Source: a virus. From it: a stretch of DNA of 64,000 bases. The DNA lies in IMG/VR virus record IMGVR_UViG_3300024239_000015, positions 1 to 64,000 of that record. One strand, 5' to 3'. Below the pieces are notes generated by a model. The model did no database searches, was not told the DNA's origin, and was given only the letters and a program-made list of their open reading frames with translations. Shown here one piece after another: positions 19,501 to 27,417 of this stretch. Each line of letters opens with the position of its first letter. Position 1 is the stretch's first letter. The translations under genes and the position numbers were made by a program.

Positions 19501-20097
19501 CTCACGCACCAGCTCCATGACGTTGTCTTTGCGATCGGGTGAGCCTGAGTACAATCGGTTATCCACGAGGATACTTAAGTACAGGTCAAAGTGATCAAAG
19601 AAGTTATTCAACCCCCGTTGAAACCCATACGCTTCCAGTTGTTCTCCAAACGCACTATGACCACTCGGGATACGGTAGTAGGGGTCACATAACCACCGCA
19701 TGATACTGATCCCGTTCTTCTTAAACAGTTGGTCTAAGATGTACCAGATTGTTGGGTTAATCAACGCTTTCACGCCCCGTGGTGCGCGTATCCATAACGT
19801 AGACTCGATTGGACGCTCGAGAATACTCATGGGAACGGTACCACACAGCTCACAGCGCAGTTTAATGCTTGCTGCATACTGCCCTGTGGTATGCCCACAC
19901 CCACACGACGGGAGGACGCTGACTTGGTCTCCATCGTACTCTGTCCGTATTAAATTGGACAGAAATTGTTTTGCTTGCACGGTACGTGCGTCGATGTCAT
20001 TGATACACACCGGTGGCACGGACTGTGCGCCGTACATTTCCACGTAATCGACGAGTTCTAGATAGACGCCATCGTCGTTTTCGTTTGTTTCTACCAC
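16541..20097 (-). CDS. RNA polymerase beta' subunit, N-terminal half, three exons
   Basis: I reconstruct three exons: 20097-18895 (401 codons), 18472-18359 (38 codons) and 16804-16541 (87 codons plus stop), giving 526 residues. Exon 1 has a zinc site (CGCGH near 65, CELC near 82) and KKGWFRKHIFGTRANYS (282-298), matching KQGRFRQNLLGKRVDYS. It ends GIPCIFHRN. Exon 2 gives PTLHELSMQQF, matching APTLHRLGIQAF, and ends MNCD. Exon 3 begins FDGDALN, restoring NCDFDGD, the Mg-binding NADFDGD active site. The start is GTG with AGGGAG upstream. Without splicing, translation would stop after FHRN before the catalytic motif. It complements the C-terminal half at 2427 or a second polymerase outside the window. 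Confidence 0.88.
16805..18358 (-). mobile_element. Group I intron 2 of beta' gene, carrying an HNH endonuclease
   Basis: A 1554-base intron between the codons for NCD and FDGD. It follows a U (GAT) and ends in G, as group I introns do. Core signals on the minus strand are GTGCTGGAAACAG near 17230, CAGCAGCGAAGCTCCTAAGGG near 17030-17050, and GTTCAACGACTG at 16991-17002. The HNH gene occupies the 5' two thirds and the ribozyme core lies after it. The guide sequence for the 5' site was not identified. Confidence 0.87.
17319..18293 (-). CDS. HNH homing endonuclease (intron-encoded)
   Basis: 324 residues. The N-terminal part (RIVISEEGIVID) resembles a NUMOD4 motif. The nuclease follows as MTHHRLVAETFH with NHIDGDKFNNRASNLEWV, the classic HNH arrangement. 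Three further DNA-reading repeats of NUMOD1/IENR1 type follow, for example FESYGEAARYFNVSTSSIWQSI and ASTLDFCAEVGARRNTV. The ATG has AAGGAAATGAAAG upstream. It would cut intronless alleles at the FDGD codons to spread intron 2. The frame looks intact. Confidence 0.92.
   Translation of the reverse strand: MREGLIESKRYPKYYHHPQIPRIVISEEGIVIDVLLDYCPLAYFNSHFGYNVMNIRGKGTMTHHRLVAETFHHKEHDHYVTNHIDGDKFNNRASNLEWVDRKRNLWHAYELGLKKDNRPVEVLDLTTQEVNSFLGLNKAAAWLKASQSRLHVYLNSTQQTPFLKKYNVRYADSSWKQIDSSNVGEKPNGAPREVVLTSKDGKEVYIFESYGEAARYFNVSTSSIWQSINRGTRVRGLFLAKHLDEKEGSVGTVVKRKPKKMSPNSRRPAFPIKVTNKLTGEVKHYASTLDFCAEVGARRNTVQRGMSINGGRWSIYQIEYVNVS
18473..18894 (-). mobile_element. Group I intron 1 of beta' gene, no ORF
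   Basis: A 422-base intron between FHRN and PTLH. The 5' exon end GAAAU can pair with GUUUC 10 bases into the intron as guide sequence, with the expected U-G at the splice site. The intron ends in G before CCCACACTG. Core signals are AACTGGAAACGG, CAGCAGCGAAGTTCCTAAGGG (near 18737-18757) and GTTCAACGACTA (18698-18709). The core closely resembles that of intron 2. Confidence 0.88.
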
Positions 20098-20159
20098 AGT
20101 GACTCCCTGAGTGAATTGAAACGAATTTTAAAGAAAAGAAAAGGAAAAGCGGCAAAGAA

Positions 20160-20184
20160 AACAGGGAGCGGAGTGCTCCCTGTT
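20160..20184 (-). terminator. Terminator after 598-residue protein gene
   Basis: AACAGGGAGC and GCTCCCTGTT form a 10-bp stem with loop ACTCC, followed on the minus strand by TTCTTT. Confidence 0.85.
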
Positions 20185-20206
20185 TCTTCGTCACGAGGAG
20201 TAAAGC

Positions 20207-22003
20207 TTACCAGCGAGACTGGAAGCTTTGACCGTTGTTAAACGTCGGTGCGTTGTAGCCAGTGCTGAATGCATTTGCAGACAGACCGCCAGACAACACG
20301 TCTACGTTTGCACGAGGTACGACGCGAGTTTCGTTTTGTGTGTACTCTGGAGTCAGAGCCGCACCTACTTCACCCAACGCAGTCACCAGGGCTAACAGAA
20401 CGCGATCGTTTAACATCACTTCAGTAGCGTAGTCAGTGATCACCACGTCACCTAAGTATTTCTTCTGCAGCTGACACAGTACAGTCAGACGTTCTTCGGT
20501 AGAGGCACGACGTGGATCGTAACACTCATCGAAACGGTAGACTTGGGTTAAGTCTTTGTCACCTTCCATAGCAGAGATTGCCATGTGGTCGAAGTCACGG
20601 ATGTCGGACTTCACAGAGTGGCCATTGGTGTAGTAACCTAACGGAACCCGTGTAGGGACGACTTTACCGATAGGACCAGAACCTAAGCGCTGGAACACTT
20701 CAGAGAACTTACCAGAGGTCAGGTTATCACACGCTTGTGTGAAACGCTTCACTGCCGTGTCAGAACCCGCACAGGCGTCACGTAACAGACTCAGTAACCA
20801 GGTGTCTTCACCTGTTTCTGGGATGTGTACTACGACCGCTACTTCTGGGTGAACGAATTCAGCGAAGAAGCGGTTTACGTCGAACGTAGGTTCGTTAGCA
20901 CCCACACGAGTACCTGCTGGCAGTAAACCTTCAGCGGCCATTTCAGCAGACAGCACGTCTAAGCTACGCTCAGCGCCATGGCGGTGGAACGTGTTGATGT
21001 ACTGACGGCTACGGATTGGTTCAGCAGCTAACGCTAATGCCAACACCATGTGCTCAGGCGTGGTCACACCGGCGTTCAGTGACAGATCGGTGACAACCAT
21101 ACGCGCTTGGAAGTGCTGAGTAGTAGCACGAGCTGGCTGGTATGGCGTTTCGATCATGCGTGGGCCTACGTAGACTAAGTCTAAGAAGGCAGACAGCTGA
21201 GCCATGTTACGAGATTGACCCGCTAACAAACCACCATTGGTGTTGGTGTTCACCAACGCAACAGAAGCAGTGATGTCACGACGTACGGGTAAACCACCTG
21301 CTGTTTTAGCAGGAGCTGACGCTAACTCTACACGGCTACGTAATTGGAAGCCTGCTTGGTTTGCACCTTTCATAGAAACGATGTACTGACCTGCTTCCTG
21401 TAACGCTGCTTTTAAGTTGTACTGTAAAGCAGACATTGCACGGACTAACACGTCGCGTACGGCTTTGGCATCGCCTGGAGCAGTTTCACGGGGTACTACA
21501 CTGAAGCCTACGAATGACGCCGTTGGCGGTAAACCTGCTAACGCTTTAGACACCAGTGGTTGGAACTGAGGATCACGTGTTAAGTCACCTACGGTTTGTG
21601 GGTACAGTAACTCACGTTGACCTAAGTTGATGCTGTCGTTGCGTTTGGCTAACATCGGCAGTTCTTCTGCAGTACCTGCTAATAACATCAGGTACACCGC
21701 AACTTGCTTTTTGTACTCACCCACGATCGCTACAGCTGACACTGGGATCAGAGTCGTTTGTTGATCCAGTTCCAGCATGGTGAACTTGAAGTTGTCACGG
21801 TTGGCAGAGTCTACCATTGGCTTCAGAGTTTCTAAGTAGCCAGACAGCACTTGACTGTGTGGGCTTAACGGCATCACACCGCTGGTTTGTGCTGCAAACA
21901 TAGCAGCTAAGTTTTGAGCGACTGGTTGTTCACCAGTGAACGTTTGTTGTTGTTCTGCTTGTGCCTGAGTCGACTTCTGGCTGGCAGTGTTCAGTTCTTT
22001 CAT
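20207..22003 (-). CDS. Probable abundant early protein; candidate phage-nucleus shell (chimallin)
   Basis: 598 residues. A Gln-rich disordered N-terminus (about 1-45) precedes a large globular region and a flexible C-terminal tail ending NGQSFQSRW. There is no membrane segment or enzymatic motif. The unit is monocistronic, with its own promoter-like motif (22066-22101) and strong terminator, and the ATG has AAAGGAAG upstream, suggesting high early expression. Size, flexible tails and context in a PhuZ-encoding phage fit the nuclear shell protein ChmA (about 600-630 residues), but I cannot show homology by eye. A capsid or other virion protein is the alternative. Confidence 0.4.
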   Translation of the reverse strand: MKELNTASQKSTQAQAEQQQTFTGEQPVAQNLAAMFAAQTSGVMPLSPHSQVLSGYLETLKPMVDSANRDNFKFTMLELDQQTTLIPVSAVAIVGEYKKQVAVYLMLLAGTAEELPMLAKRNDSINLGQRELLYPQTVGDLTRDPQFQPLVSKALAGLPPTASFVGFSVVPRETAPGDAKAVRDVLVRAMSALQYNLKAALQEAGQYIVSMKGANQAGFQLRSRVELASAPAKTAGGLPVRRDITASVALVNTNTNGGLLAGQSRNMAQLSAFLDLVYVGPRMIETPYQPARATTQHFQARMVVTDLSLNAGVTTPEHMVLALALAAEPIRSRQYINTFHRHGAERSLDVLSAEMAAEGLLPAGTRVGANEPTFDVNRFFAEFVHPEVAVVVHIPETGEDTWLLSLLRDACAGSDTAVKRFTQACDNLTSGKFSEVFQRLGSGPIGKVVPTRVPLGYYTNGHSVKSDIRDFDHMAISAMEGDKDLTQVYRFDECYDPRRASTEERLTVLCQLQKKYLGDVVITDYATEVMLNDRVLLALVTALGEVGAALTPEYTQNETRVVPRANVDVLSGGLSANAFSTGYNAPTFNNGQSFQSRW

Positions 22004-22065
22004 GTATTTCTTCCTTTTGTTTTACGTACATTTCGATTGCAATCGAGCTAGGTTTTATCCTAGTG

Positions 22066-22101
22066 CTCAACTCTATAATCTATATCTGTAAATTTTTCGA
22101 G
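22066..22101 (-). promoter_or_regulatory. Early-type promoter motif upstream of 598-residue protein gene
   Basis: Minus-strand CTCGAAAAATTT..AGATATAGATTATAGAGTTGAG. It is nearly identical over 36 bases to the copy at 53098-53132, although the genes downstream are unrelated. It lies 65-100 bases before the ATG. Confidence 0.72.
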
Positions 22102-22272
22102 TCGTCTACGGATATAGGAATTTGGGGGTTTAGCCGCATAGAGAGTGGCTGTGCAGGCACTTTTTACAAAGCCTGCTGTGTTTTCTACATAGTATAACTA
22201 CAGCAGTAAAAATAAACACTGATGGTATGTGCGAAAACGTCTTCAAGACTCATGTTTACCAAGGAGCAGATT

Positions 22273-23397
22273 GTGCTGACTTTATTTTTGTCTCCGAGTG
22301 TAAAGGCTTACGGAGGCGTCCGTCTCGGACAGTATCCGTATATAGAAAGACGATTCAGTGAAAACTTTCGAACGGTAAGGGACCATTACCGGACGAGAAA
22401 CCTAGCGGTGAAGAACACACACTTCCTCGTGACTGCATTAGACTCTTTACCGATTGCAGATACAGGTTCACCACATCGCTTTGCAGACGTAGCTGCATCC
22501 TTAGCTCCCAACTTACTGAATCGGTTTGGAGTAGGAAGTGACCGTTACGTAGGAAAGTTTCAAGCCACCCAACGGTTCTTTGGAAGTAACGTCTACGAGT
22601 ACCTGTACTTAACACAAAGTTACTACGACGAGTTTACACTCAAACCGAGCGAGTGGATGTACTTACGTCCTATCCAAGTGCTGAGCCATCCTCGTACAGA
22701 TTTTGATTACTCTATCCTCGCAGGACAGATTACCACCGAAGAATCAGGGCACGCGTTTATTACCATTGACTTTGGTTTACTGGCATTCCAGTACCACTGT
22801 TGGCGTAAAGAACACTTGAGGAAAAACGGTGGAGTCTTTTTGGGGTCAGTACGACAGTTTCTAGTGCAATACCCATTAGCGAACTTAATCCCAAGTTACA
22901 ACAACATCGCATGGTACAACACGGTGTTTCGTAGTGCCATAGGGTACACGCCTGCGTTATCAGTCAATCGTCCGCCTCTCGCGATTCCTGACTCGTACAC
23001 CTACGTGAGGGAAACTGCAGCACAGTTTCACGCAAACTTAACGCGTACAGGACGAGCTTTGCAAGCAGAAGCGTTACTCCAGTGGATACCGAGTGTGGAC
23101 ATGTATGCAAGTAATGCAGCTGAGGACACCTACTGTTACCCTACAAGAGTGCACTCCACTCCCGCAGAAGTCGCGCGATGGTTTTGTCAACTCGATTGGT
23201 GTGAAACGGTTTTTGGAATTCTGTTTCAAAACGAAGCGATCAAGAACAACCGTGCGTTAGTGAACGAGTACTTAAAAGACTACCGTCGGTTAGTGAATAC
23301 AAAACTGTTACAGGACGTTGCGATGCCGTTAGATGCACGCGACTACTTAAACAGAAAGTTAGACACGATACTCGCGTACATAACGGAGGGAGCGTAG
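22273..23397 (+). CDS. Hypothetical protein, 374 residues
   Basis: Rich in Tyr, Phe and Arg, without repeats or membrane segments; includes RRFSENFRTVRDHYRTRNL and a C-terminal helical part. GTG at 22273 is chosen as start because AAGGAG sits 6 bases upstream; the upstream ATGs at 22222 and 22252 have no such site. It is the first of two plus-strand genes, and its stop lies inside a terminator hairpin. A structural role is possible but unproven. Confidence 0.68.
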   Translation: MLTLFLSPSVKAYGGVRLGQYPYIERRFSENFRTVRDHYRTRNLAVKNTHFLVTALDSLPIADTGSPHRFADVAASLAPNLLNRFGVGSDRYVGKFQATQRFFGSNVYEYLYLTQSYYDEFTLKPSEWMYLRPIQVLSHPRTDFDYSILAGQITTEESGHAFITIDFGLLAFQYHCWRKEHLRKNGGVFLGSVRQFLVQYPLANLIPSYNNIAWYNTVFRSAIGYTPALSVNRPPLAIPDSYTYVRETAAQFHANLTRTGRALQAEALLQWIPSVDMYASNAAEDTYCYPTRVHSTPAEVARWFCQLDWCETVFGILFQNEAIKNNRALVNEYLKDYRRLVNTKLLQDVAMPLDARDYLNRKLDTILAYITEGA

Positions 23398-23407
23398 TGC
23401 TCCCTCC
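23385..23407 (+). terminator. Hairpin overlapping the stop codon, followed by TTATG
   Basis: GGAGGGAGC and GCTCCCTCC form a 9-bp stem with loop GTAGT that includes the last codons of the upstream gene. CATAA precedes it and TTATGC follows. Confidence 0.72.
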
Positions 23408-23459
23408 TTATGCTTGTCATTTTATGGACTGTTTAGAATTTAACCAAAAGGGTGTGTGT

Positions 23460-24692
23460 ATGTCAAAAAAATTAAACCGATTTTTAGCGCTGGAAAGTGC
23501 TGAGGTCGTAGAACAACGTTTGGTCGGTTCGGAAGAGCCTACGGTCGATGTAGAGACTGCAGCCGCAGAATTAGGTGAAGTAGAAGAAGCATTAGACGAA
23601 TCGTTAGACGTCCATGACGAACTGTCGGCTTTAGCAAACCAAGTACAGACTGACGCAGACAACGGTAAACTGTCTCAGGAAGCGTTAAGCTACGCGAACG
23701 CGTTGGCGCGTGTACATCTGAACCGCGTAGGTTTAGGCGGATTGCGCACCGGTATGGAGAGCACTTACTCTCCAGAGTCGATCGGTAAACGCGTGAAAGA
23801 CGTGTGGGAGATGGTGAAGAAGTTCTTCGCAGAGATGCTCAAGAAGTTGAAAGCTTTCTTCAGTAGTTCTAGCAAAAAGTCGGAAGAACTAAAAGAAGAG
23901 ATAAAGCAACAAAAAGTAAAACTTCAGGAACTAGATAAAGAGATCAAAGCCGCAAAAAGCGACAAGGCTGAATCCAAACAGATCCCTGTAAAGTTTACAA
24001 CAAAGAGCCGTGAGGTTCTCTTTCTGGTCGACTCTGATGGTAAACTACCTGATTTAAACAAAGCCATGTTGAGTTTAGATGAAGCTCTCGGTATCGTCAT
24101 GGATTCCTACTCGGAACGCTTAGACCAGTTCACGCGAGTGAGTAAAGACATCCAAGCGGCGACACAAGGAACGGCTGTTCCAGAATACACCAGCGCCGAT
24201 TTCAAGTTATCCTTAAAAGGTATGACCGTAGTGAAAGATGCTGTGAGTGGATACCCCACTCACAGATTAGATTTGGAGTACGGTAATGTAGCTTTGGGGT
24301 GTTATGAACCACTCGGTGATATCAGACCTTCGAACTTCGTAGAGAGGAGTCAATTCGCTCTGCTTCACGCGGAATCGGGCCTGGCGCACCAAGAGTGTAC
24401 TGTACCAATCCCCTCCATTTCTGAACTCGACTCCCTCTTAAATTCCGCCGAAAGACTATTGGCTGTATCTGAAACACTCGACCAGGCTATGGTAGGCTTC
24501 GCGCGAACTCTGGAGAATAAAGAATTTCCAGATGAAGTATGGGATGCCGCAGAAGATGCTGTTATGTTAGCGACTAAACTATCCAGTTCGGCTGCGTCCT
24601 ACGCTGTCTTTATACAAAAACAGAAAATCAGACTCTGTCGAGCGATTATCACTTACGTCGAGTTGGCTAAGGCTGAATTAGCTAAGTCGTAA
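23460..24692 (+). CDS. Putative internal head (inner body) protein
   Basis: 410 residues. The acidic N-terminus (FLALESAEVVEQRL) holds S/A-x-E sites that resemble cleavage sites used by phiKZ-type prohead proteases. GLRTGMESTYSPESIG follows near residue 100, then a basic amphipathic stretch (VWEMVKKFFAEMLKKLKAFF) and a coiled coil (about 140-180). This layout resembles the internal head protein paralogues of phiKZ. Function is inferred. ATG at 23460 has AAAAGGG upstream; an upstream in-frame ATG at 23409 lacks one. Confidence 0.55.
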   Translation: MSKKLNRFLALESAEVVEQRLVGSEEPTVDVETAAAELGEVEEALDESLDVHDELSALANQVQTDADNGKLSQEALSYANALARVHLNRVGLGGLRTGMESTYSPESIGKRVKDVWEMVKKFFAEMLKKLKAFFSSSSKKSEELKEEIKQQKVKLQELDKEIKAAKSDKAESKQIPVKFTTKSREVLFLVDSDGKLPDLNKAMLSLDEALGIVMDSYSERLDQFTRVSKDIQAATQGTAVPEYTSADFKLSLKGMTVVKDAVSGYPTHRLDLEYGNVALGCYEPLGDIRPSNFVERSQFALLHAESGLAHQECTVPIPSISELDSLLNSAERLLAVSETLDQAMVGFARTLENKEFPDEVWDAAEDAVMLATKLSSSAASYAVFIQKQKIRLCRAIITYVELAKAELAKS

Positions 24693-24711
24693 GTAAACTC
24701 ACCAAACATAC

Positions 24712-24734
24712 GAGGGAGGCGTAAAGCCTCCCTC
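24712..24734. terminator. Bidirectional terminator hairpin
   Basis: GAGGGAGGC and GCCTCCCTC form a 9-bp stem between converging genes, with CATAC on the left and TATGCTG on the right. Confidence 0.78.
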
Positions 24735-24744
24735 TATGCTGCTC

Positions 24745-26973
24745 CTACTCTTCGCTGTTCCAAACCACCATCGGAGTCATGTCACGTGACTCCCAACCTT
24801 CTATTACAGGAGGTGTGCCGTCTACCCCCCACGAAGGAGGGAAGTAGTCTGATACCATTTTCGTTAGATGTTTCTCGTGGGTGTAATACCCCAAGGACTC
24901 TAAGATCAAATAGTAACTGGTCATTAACCCATAGATCAATTTCCGGTAGTTCATCATCTCCAGTAACTCTTCTGGGATTCCGTGGACTTCAGCATAACTG
25001 ATGGGTAGGTAGATAGTCGTTAAATACTTTTTGTTGTATTTACGCATCCACTGACGGAATCGTTCGGCTAAGTCTTGGTCGGGCAGGGAATCCAACCACG
25101 TGTTGACTTTGTTCGGTGTATTAGTCAACATCGACATCTTAATCGCACGGTACGGAGGTTCGGTGATGACTCCGTATTTCGGTGCAAAGACCTCCTGCCA
25201 TAACGTGTAGTTCAAATACGGAGAGTTTTCGTTTTTGTACCCCTTCGCAGGTTTGATGGTTGCTGTGGAGAAAAACAACGAATCGCCGTTTCCAATCCCG
25301 TGTTTAATACGGTGTTCTTCGTCTGCGACTTGCTGCAGTATTGCGCGCAGCTCTATTTTCTTCCCACTGGAAATCGTCGTCAGTATCGTTTCAATGAGTT
25401 CATCCGACTTGTCCATTAAGTACGTAGGGGCTTTGGAGTTCCGTAACGTCGCTCCTTTGATCTCCAGTTCGTGTTTCTTAAAGACAATCCCTTCTTTTAC
25501 GGCTTGGCTTGCAAAGTAGTGTTTTGCCATACTGGTTAAAAAGAACACAGGGAAACTGTATTCATTTTTCATTGCCAGCATGTGGATTTTCTCTGTCACC
25601 ACACCCATGTTCGCTGACATCAACGCCAGTAGGTGTACGGTCAACTGAGAACACAAATAAGTGACCGCAGCACTCACGTTTGCGCTACGTTCACCAAACT
25701 CCAACTCCCCGACATACCACTCTGTCCAGTACTGGGTAGAGAAGATACTGGAGTCAGTATCTGACGCCACCACACACCTACGTATCGATTCAGGAAAGTG
25801 AGCCATACTCGCTGGCATGTTGGGTGTACGCCAAAACGCACGGATGAAGTCTGCGTAGTCCTGTACGGTTTCGTACAACTGCTTCGCTAACGCACCAATC
25901 CAACCGTAATGTGGTCCGTTCACAACGTCATCGTCCTTGAGTTTTTTCCCGTCGAGCTCGCGGTGTGCGATGATCACTAGCAGGATCTGAGCGTCTTCGT
26001 CTAACTTTTTAATCCACCCAGCCGTTTCTTCCGCTGGGATGTGTTGTGTAGGTTTCTCAGATAAACCACCAAGTAGACGTCGTACAAACTCAGGATGTAA
26101 CTCCGCTAAGCTGTACATACACCCCGTATAGACATACGCGGCTCTTTCGATGTCCGATAACGCTTCTACCAACAACCGCAGCTTCTCTTCGAGTTCTGGA
26201 CTTCTCCAGTACAACCGCGTGGAACGTAACACGTGTTCAAACGTGTACTCTACACTTGGATACCCAAGTTTATATTTTTGCATCGCAGCGCGTATAGCGT
26301 CGTAGTCGGAGTGGTTGACAATACTGACGATATTCTGCTGTGCGATTTCATAGCTCCAGTAGTGACGGTTTCCTAACAGAAAACGCTCTACGTTCGCGTT
26401 TGTATTGGAAGACGCGCTACGACACGTACTGGTGAGTGTACTGTGAGCTGAGACCAAACACAATACAGACGACTTCGTACCATGCGCACCTGAGACTGAG
26501 TTACACTTGATCTTGTTTCGGTTCTGTCGGTTGTTGTAGATGTTCTGCATCAGTGTGTTCCCCGCACGTTTCGCGTCAAACATCAACCCTTTGTTTTTGT
26601 TTCGGTTAGCAAGCTCGCCTACTAAGTAACGTCCGGTTAGAGACTCTTTGACTTTTGGGTTCGCGTACACCGTTAAGTTAGGAGCAATCGCAGACCCTAA
26701 ACGTACTGCTTTTTTGAGAATCTCTGTTAAAGGGACTAATTTCTGTTCACGATCCCCGTCAACCTCACGTTCCAGTATCTTTACCTTCGGGTCTACAAAA
26801 GGAAACTTTCCTGTATTCCCAGGTTTGGTGTTCGCTACTACCCATTTTAAAACTTCTTCGAAGGGTTTCCCTGTACGCAAGCTGATGTACTTCGCAACGT
26901 CACGTGCGTACGTTTTATAAAAATCTAACGAGCGCTTATACTCTTCAGGCGCTAGAACAAATGGATTGGACAT
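24745..26973 (-). CDS. Family B DNA polymerase, polymerase-domain part
   Basis: About 742 residues. Motif B resembles KxxxNSxYG as KIKCNSVSGAHG (154-165). Motif C is SDTDSSIF (404-411), with both catalytic aspartates. Neither the exonuclease motifs nor a clear motif A (DxxSLYPS) is seen, so the N-terminal part is probably encoded elsewhere, as in phiKZ-type split polymerases. The distance from motif B to C (about 240 residues) is long, implying an insertion. The start ATG at 26971-26973 is preferred over an ATG at 27054 that lies inside a hairpin; neither has a perfect binding site. Confidence 0.82.
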   Translation of the reverse strand: MSNPFVLAPEEYKRSLDFYKTYARDVAKYISLRTGKPFEEVLKWVVANTKPGNTGKFPFVDPKVKILEREVDGDREQKLVPLTEILKKAVRLGSAIAPNLTVYANPKVKESLTGRYLVGELANRNKNKGLMFDAKRAGNTLMQNIYNNRQNRNKIKCNSVSGAHGTKSSVLCLVSAHSTLTSTCRSASSNTNANVERFLLGNRHYWSYEIAQQNIVSIVNHSDYDAIRAAMQKYKLGYPSVEYTFEHVLRSTRLYWRSPELEEKLRLLVEALSDIERAAYVYTGCMYSLAELHPEFVRRLLGGLSEKPTQHIPAEETAGWIKKLDEDAQILLVIIAHRELDGKKLKDDDVVNGPHYGWIGALAKQLYETVQDYADFIRAFWRTPNMPASMAHFPESIRRCVVASDTDSSIFSTQYWTEWYVGELEFGERSANVSAAVTYLCSQLTVHLLALMSANMGVVTEKIHMLAMKNEYSFPVFFLTSMAKHYFASQAVKEGIVFKKHELEIKGATLRNSKAPTYLMDKSDELIETILTTISSGKKIELRAILQQVADEEHRIKHGIGNGDSLFFSTATIKPAKGYKNENSPYLNYTLWQEVFAPKYGVITEPPYRAIKMSMLTNTPNKVNTWLDSLPDQDLAERFRQWMRKYNKKYLTTIYLPISYAEVHGIPEELLEMMNYRKLIYGLMTSYYLILESLGYYTHEKHLTKMVSDYFPPSWGVDGTPPVIEGWESRDMTPMVVWNSEE

Positions 26974-27047
26974 CGTAAACGTCTCTTGTAATTTCAGTGC
27001 ACTAAACGATAGACCGTAAAGGTCAAAAAAGACAGACGGCATAAAAG

Positions 27048-27063
27048 GAAGCATCCGCTTCCC
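27048..27063 (-). terminator. Short hairpin followed by TTTTATG
   Basis: GGAAGC-GGAT-GCTTCC on the minus strand is followed by TTTTATGCC. It could be a terminator plus a TATG-type start signal for the DNA polymerase gene. Confidence 0.5.
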
Positions 27064-27064
27064 T

Positions 27065-27200
27065 AGTCTAAAAAAAAGAGGGGGTCAGCAAACCCCCTTT
27101 GTCTCTAAGGCATTGGGGAAAGCCAAAGACGAGGTTCAGGTACATGTCGTATTCCACCGCCGAAAGGACACCCAGCGTGGTCTACATACCATAGTCGTCA
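27065..27200 (-). ncRNA. Candidate structured small RNA ending in a terminator
   Basis: Between two terminators there is no convincing ORF. Positions 27128-27199 form three nested pairings: GACGA/TCGTC, GGTA-TGT/ACA-TACC with a 2-base bulge, and CCAC-GC/GC-GTGG, with loop around TGTCCTTT. Downstream on the minus strand is a GGGGGT..ACCCCC stem plus T8. TATG occurs at the 5' edge. This looks like a free-standing small RNA on the minus strand; strand and function are inferred. Confidence 0.4.
27071..27100 (-). terminator. Rho-independent terminator with T8 tail
   Basis: GGGGGTTTGCTGACCCCC on the minus strand is followed by TCTTTTTTTT. It ends whatever transcript crosses 27100-27220. Confidence 0.85.
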
Positions 27201-27225
27201 ATGTCAAAAAAAAAACGTGAAAAAA

Positions 27226-27248
27226 GAGAGGAGCGTATAGCTCCTCTC
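27226..27248 (-). terminator. Rho-independent terminator after small-gene array
   Basis: GAGAGGAGC and GCTCCTCTC form a 9-bp stem with loop TATAC, followed on the minus strand by TTTTTT. It lies 170 bases after the stop at 27418. Confidence 0.88.
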
Positions 27249-27417
27249 GTGGTGGTTTATCAAACCCAATTTTCATGAAGGAAGAATTGCGTAAAACTAA
27301 ACAACGAGCTGTAGACTCCCCAGGAGGCGAGGATGACCTCCGAAGTGGAACCGGTTTAGAGACTACACGAAAAGTACGGACTCTAAAACTTCTCACCTCA
27401 GAGGTAACTACATAGTA
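27249..27417. other. Non-coding stretch with one weak small ORF
   Basis: The 169 bases after the 27418 stop hold a plus-strand ORF of 46 codons (27275-27415, Lys/Thr/Arg-rich) without a ribosome binding site. On the minus strand it is the 3' untranslated region before the terminator. I see no other feature. Confidence 0.4.

Noticed and set aside
19918-19941. YDGDQ in the N-terminal part of the beta' exon 1, resembling the active-site DFDGD
   Set aside because: It lies before the zinc site, in the wrong position; the true motif is formed at the exon 2/3 junction.
27128-27199. tRNA gene
   Set aside because: The nested stems do not form a cloverleaf and there is no T-arm or anticodon arm. No tRNA was found in the window.
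27136-27396. 86-codon minus-strand ORF rich in Arg and Ser
   Set aside because: Covers the terminator and structured RNA region, has no ribosome binding site and has shadow-like composition.
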